A stretch of DNA of 64,000 nt from Lichenostomus cassidix (Eukaryota; Chordata; Aves; Passeriformes; Meliphagidae): assembly GCA_008360975.2 (NCBI GenBank), contig CM039183.1:53343350-53407349 (forward strand). Direction: 5' to 3'. Shown piece after piece: positions 62,577 to 64,000 of this stretch. Positions within the stretch are counted from its first letter, which is position 1. Each line of letters opens with the position of its first letter. The notes beneath the pieces were generated by a model. It was not told the origin of the DNA, made no database searches, and saw only the letters and a list, made by a program, of their open reading frames with translations. A program made the translations under genes and the position numbers.

Positions 62577-64000
62577 GCAAATAATTAATTAGAATTTTAT
62601 ACAAAACTTTGTTTTGTACTGTCCATTCTTGGACTATGGCACATTACTCAGAAAACTAAAGGTAAGACATTCCCCCTCTAAATGTAGATGGCATTATCAC
62701 ACAAGGATAAGGAAGGAACAAAGACTAAAATTCTACAGTGGGGAGGGGTGGACAATGGGGTGAGGCAAGAGTTACACAATCAGTGACAAGTCACAAAGAG
62801 TCTGAATGTACCGGTAAGGTAAACCATTTTCAAACTGTTAGCTCAGGTTTTGAAAAAGTGTTAAACAATTAAGTTAGTATTAACAGATTATGACCTTTTG
62901 GGAATAATTTTATTTTTCTCTGAGAGAAAAAGTATAGTCAAAGTAAAGAGAATACTTTCAAGTTTACTGTAAAAAATGCTAGTTTTTTTCAAGTCAGCAC
63001 ACTCAGCAGTTACACTTGATTTCAACGTCAATGAACATTTAATGATCAGTTTATTCTAGAAAGCTGTGGACAAGACTTGCAACTGCCTGCCTCAAGCATT
63101 CTAGATGATTGAAGATGCTCAGCTCCAAAAACATTTCCAACAATACAGGAAACAACAAAATACAAATGAACATTAATCTTCTCAACCCATTTATAGCTAA
63201 AGAAAAATCAGATAAAATTTACAGTGAATCTGTGTGTGGGGAAGTTTCACTGGTTTCCTGGTATGATTCCATCCAACCATGTTCTACACGCACTGGCATT
63301 TTGATAATTAGGTGTGGGTCAATTAATAAACCTTTGATAGAAGCATGCATGTTTAATTAAATGCTGAATATAAATCACAAGAAAGCCTTACAGGGAAGAC
63401 GTGAATCTGAACGGCATTTCAGGCACAAAATGAGTCCACAAAGGTACACTGACTACAAATCCTAATCTGTCTCAATGAAAGCAATTCCCAAGGTCATGCT
63501 CTTGCAAAGTAAGAATCAGATGCCAGCCAAATGTCCATGTAAAGCGCGTAACAGCTTATTACACAGATAGCATTGCAAGTCTTATAAAGATGATCAAAGT
63601 AATACTGTTAAGAGTGGATTCCAAGACTATCTCTAAACCTGTTTTGTTAGTCAGAATAGTAAAAATAATGTTGCTGTATGTTTGGACTTAACTCAGCTGT
63701 ACATAAATGTAGCAGAGAGACGCAGAGGGTCAAACCTGCATCCCATCTCCAGTTCTCTGAGTAATTCCTCCCCATGTCTCTTCAGTAGCTGTATAAGAGC
63801 TAATCAGTCCACCCTGAAATCATGCCTCAAAAACTATCTCTAATTCAACTGTACTTCACTCTTCCAGCTCAGCCCTGTGTCACAGAAACAGTCAGTAGCA
63901 TGATTTATTGTCACTGGAGTAGGAACATATATTGTTAACCAAGTCCACTGCTTAACAGGAATGTAAGCTGGAAAATTCCCAGTGGAGGACCTGAAACACA

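Larger units (their letters stand above)
56341..64000 (-). other. SCAF8: SCAF8 intron 1 (3' part)
   Basis: At least 7.66 kb of intron upstream of exon 2. It holds the hairpin at 56631, an AAC-rich run (56801-56825), a CR1 fragment (59195-59525), an A/C-rich tract (62501-62576) and a possible very old CR1 internal piece at about 60595-60790. No CpG-rich promoter or first coding exon is visible up to 64000. Confidence 0.75.

Overview
This window is vertebrate nuclear DNA: AT-rich, intron-rich and repeat-poor, with canonical GT-AG introns. The interspersed repeats point to a bird. There are several 3'-end fragments of CR1 LINEs and two elements that join a tRNA-Ile-like head to a CR1-type tail, as in the songbird SINE I know as TguSINE1. 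A passerine is therefore the most likely source. That assignment is an inference from repeats, not from a database search.

The only protein-coding gene I can support is SCAF8 (RBM16; SR-related CTD-associated factor 8), on the minus strand. I could place 19 consecutive coding exons between 56340 and 25046, all in frame with each other. They encode about 1348 residues. The first coding exon (about 10 residues in the human protein), the 5' UTR and the promoter are not visible and should lie beyond 64000. Reading down the coordinates, the exons encode the RNA polymerase II CTD-interacting domain (CID; 56340-48360), a Gln/Ala-rich linker (47188-36976), an Arg/Ser region (36854-36057), an RRM (33877-about 31370), a Pro-rich segment (28954-28220) and a long terminal exon (26748-25046). 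The terminal exon holds 13 tandem 14-15-residue repeats, a second shorter repeat block and an Arg/Asp-rich tail. The 3' UTR runs to a poly(A) signal near 24060.

Region by region: 1-24,000 is downstream intergenic DNA with CR1 and SINE remnants, one GC-richer block (2540-3520), a good CTCF-like motif (12117-12130), and no exon I recognise. 24,040-56,340 is the body of SCAF8. 56,341-64,000 is SCAF8 intron 1, with a near-perfect 22-bp inverted repeat and an old CR1 piece. Intron 3 contains a 262-bp solo LTR flanked by a 6-bp direct repeat.

I found no CRISPR array, tRNA gene, rRNA gene, operon or undescribed multi-gene system. The most interesting items are the repeat-expanded SCAF8 C-terminus, a very weak 5' splice site after exon 11 next to the RS-coding exons, the intron 1 hairpin, and the solo LTR and SINE insertions.
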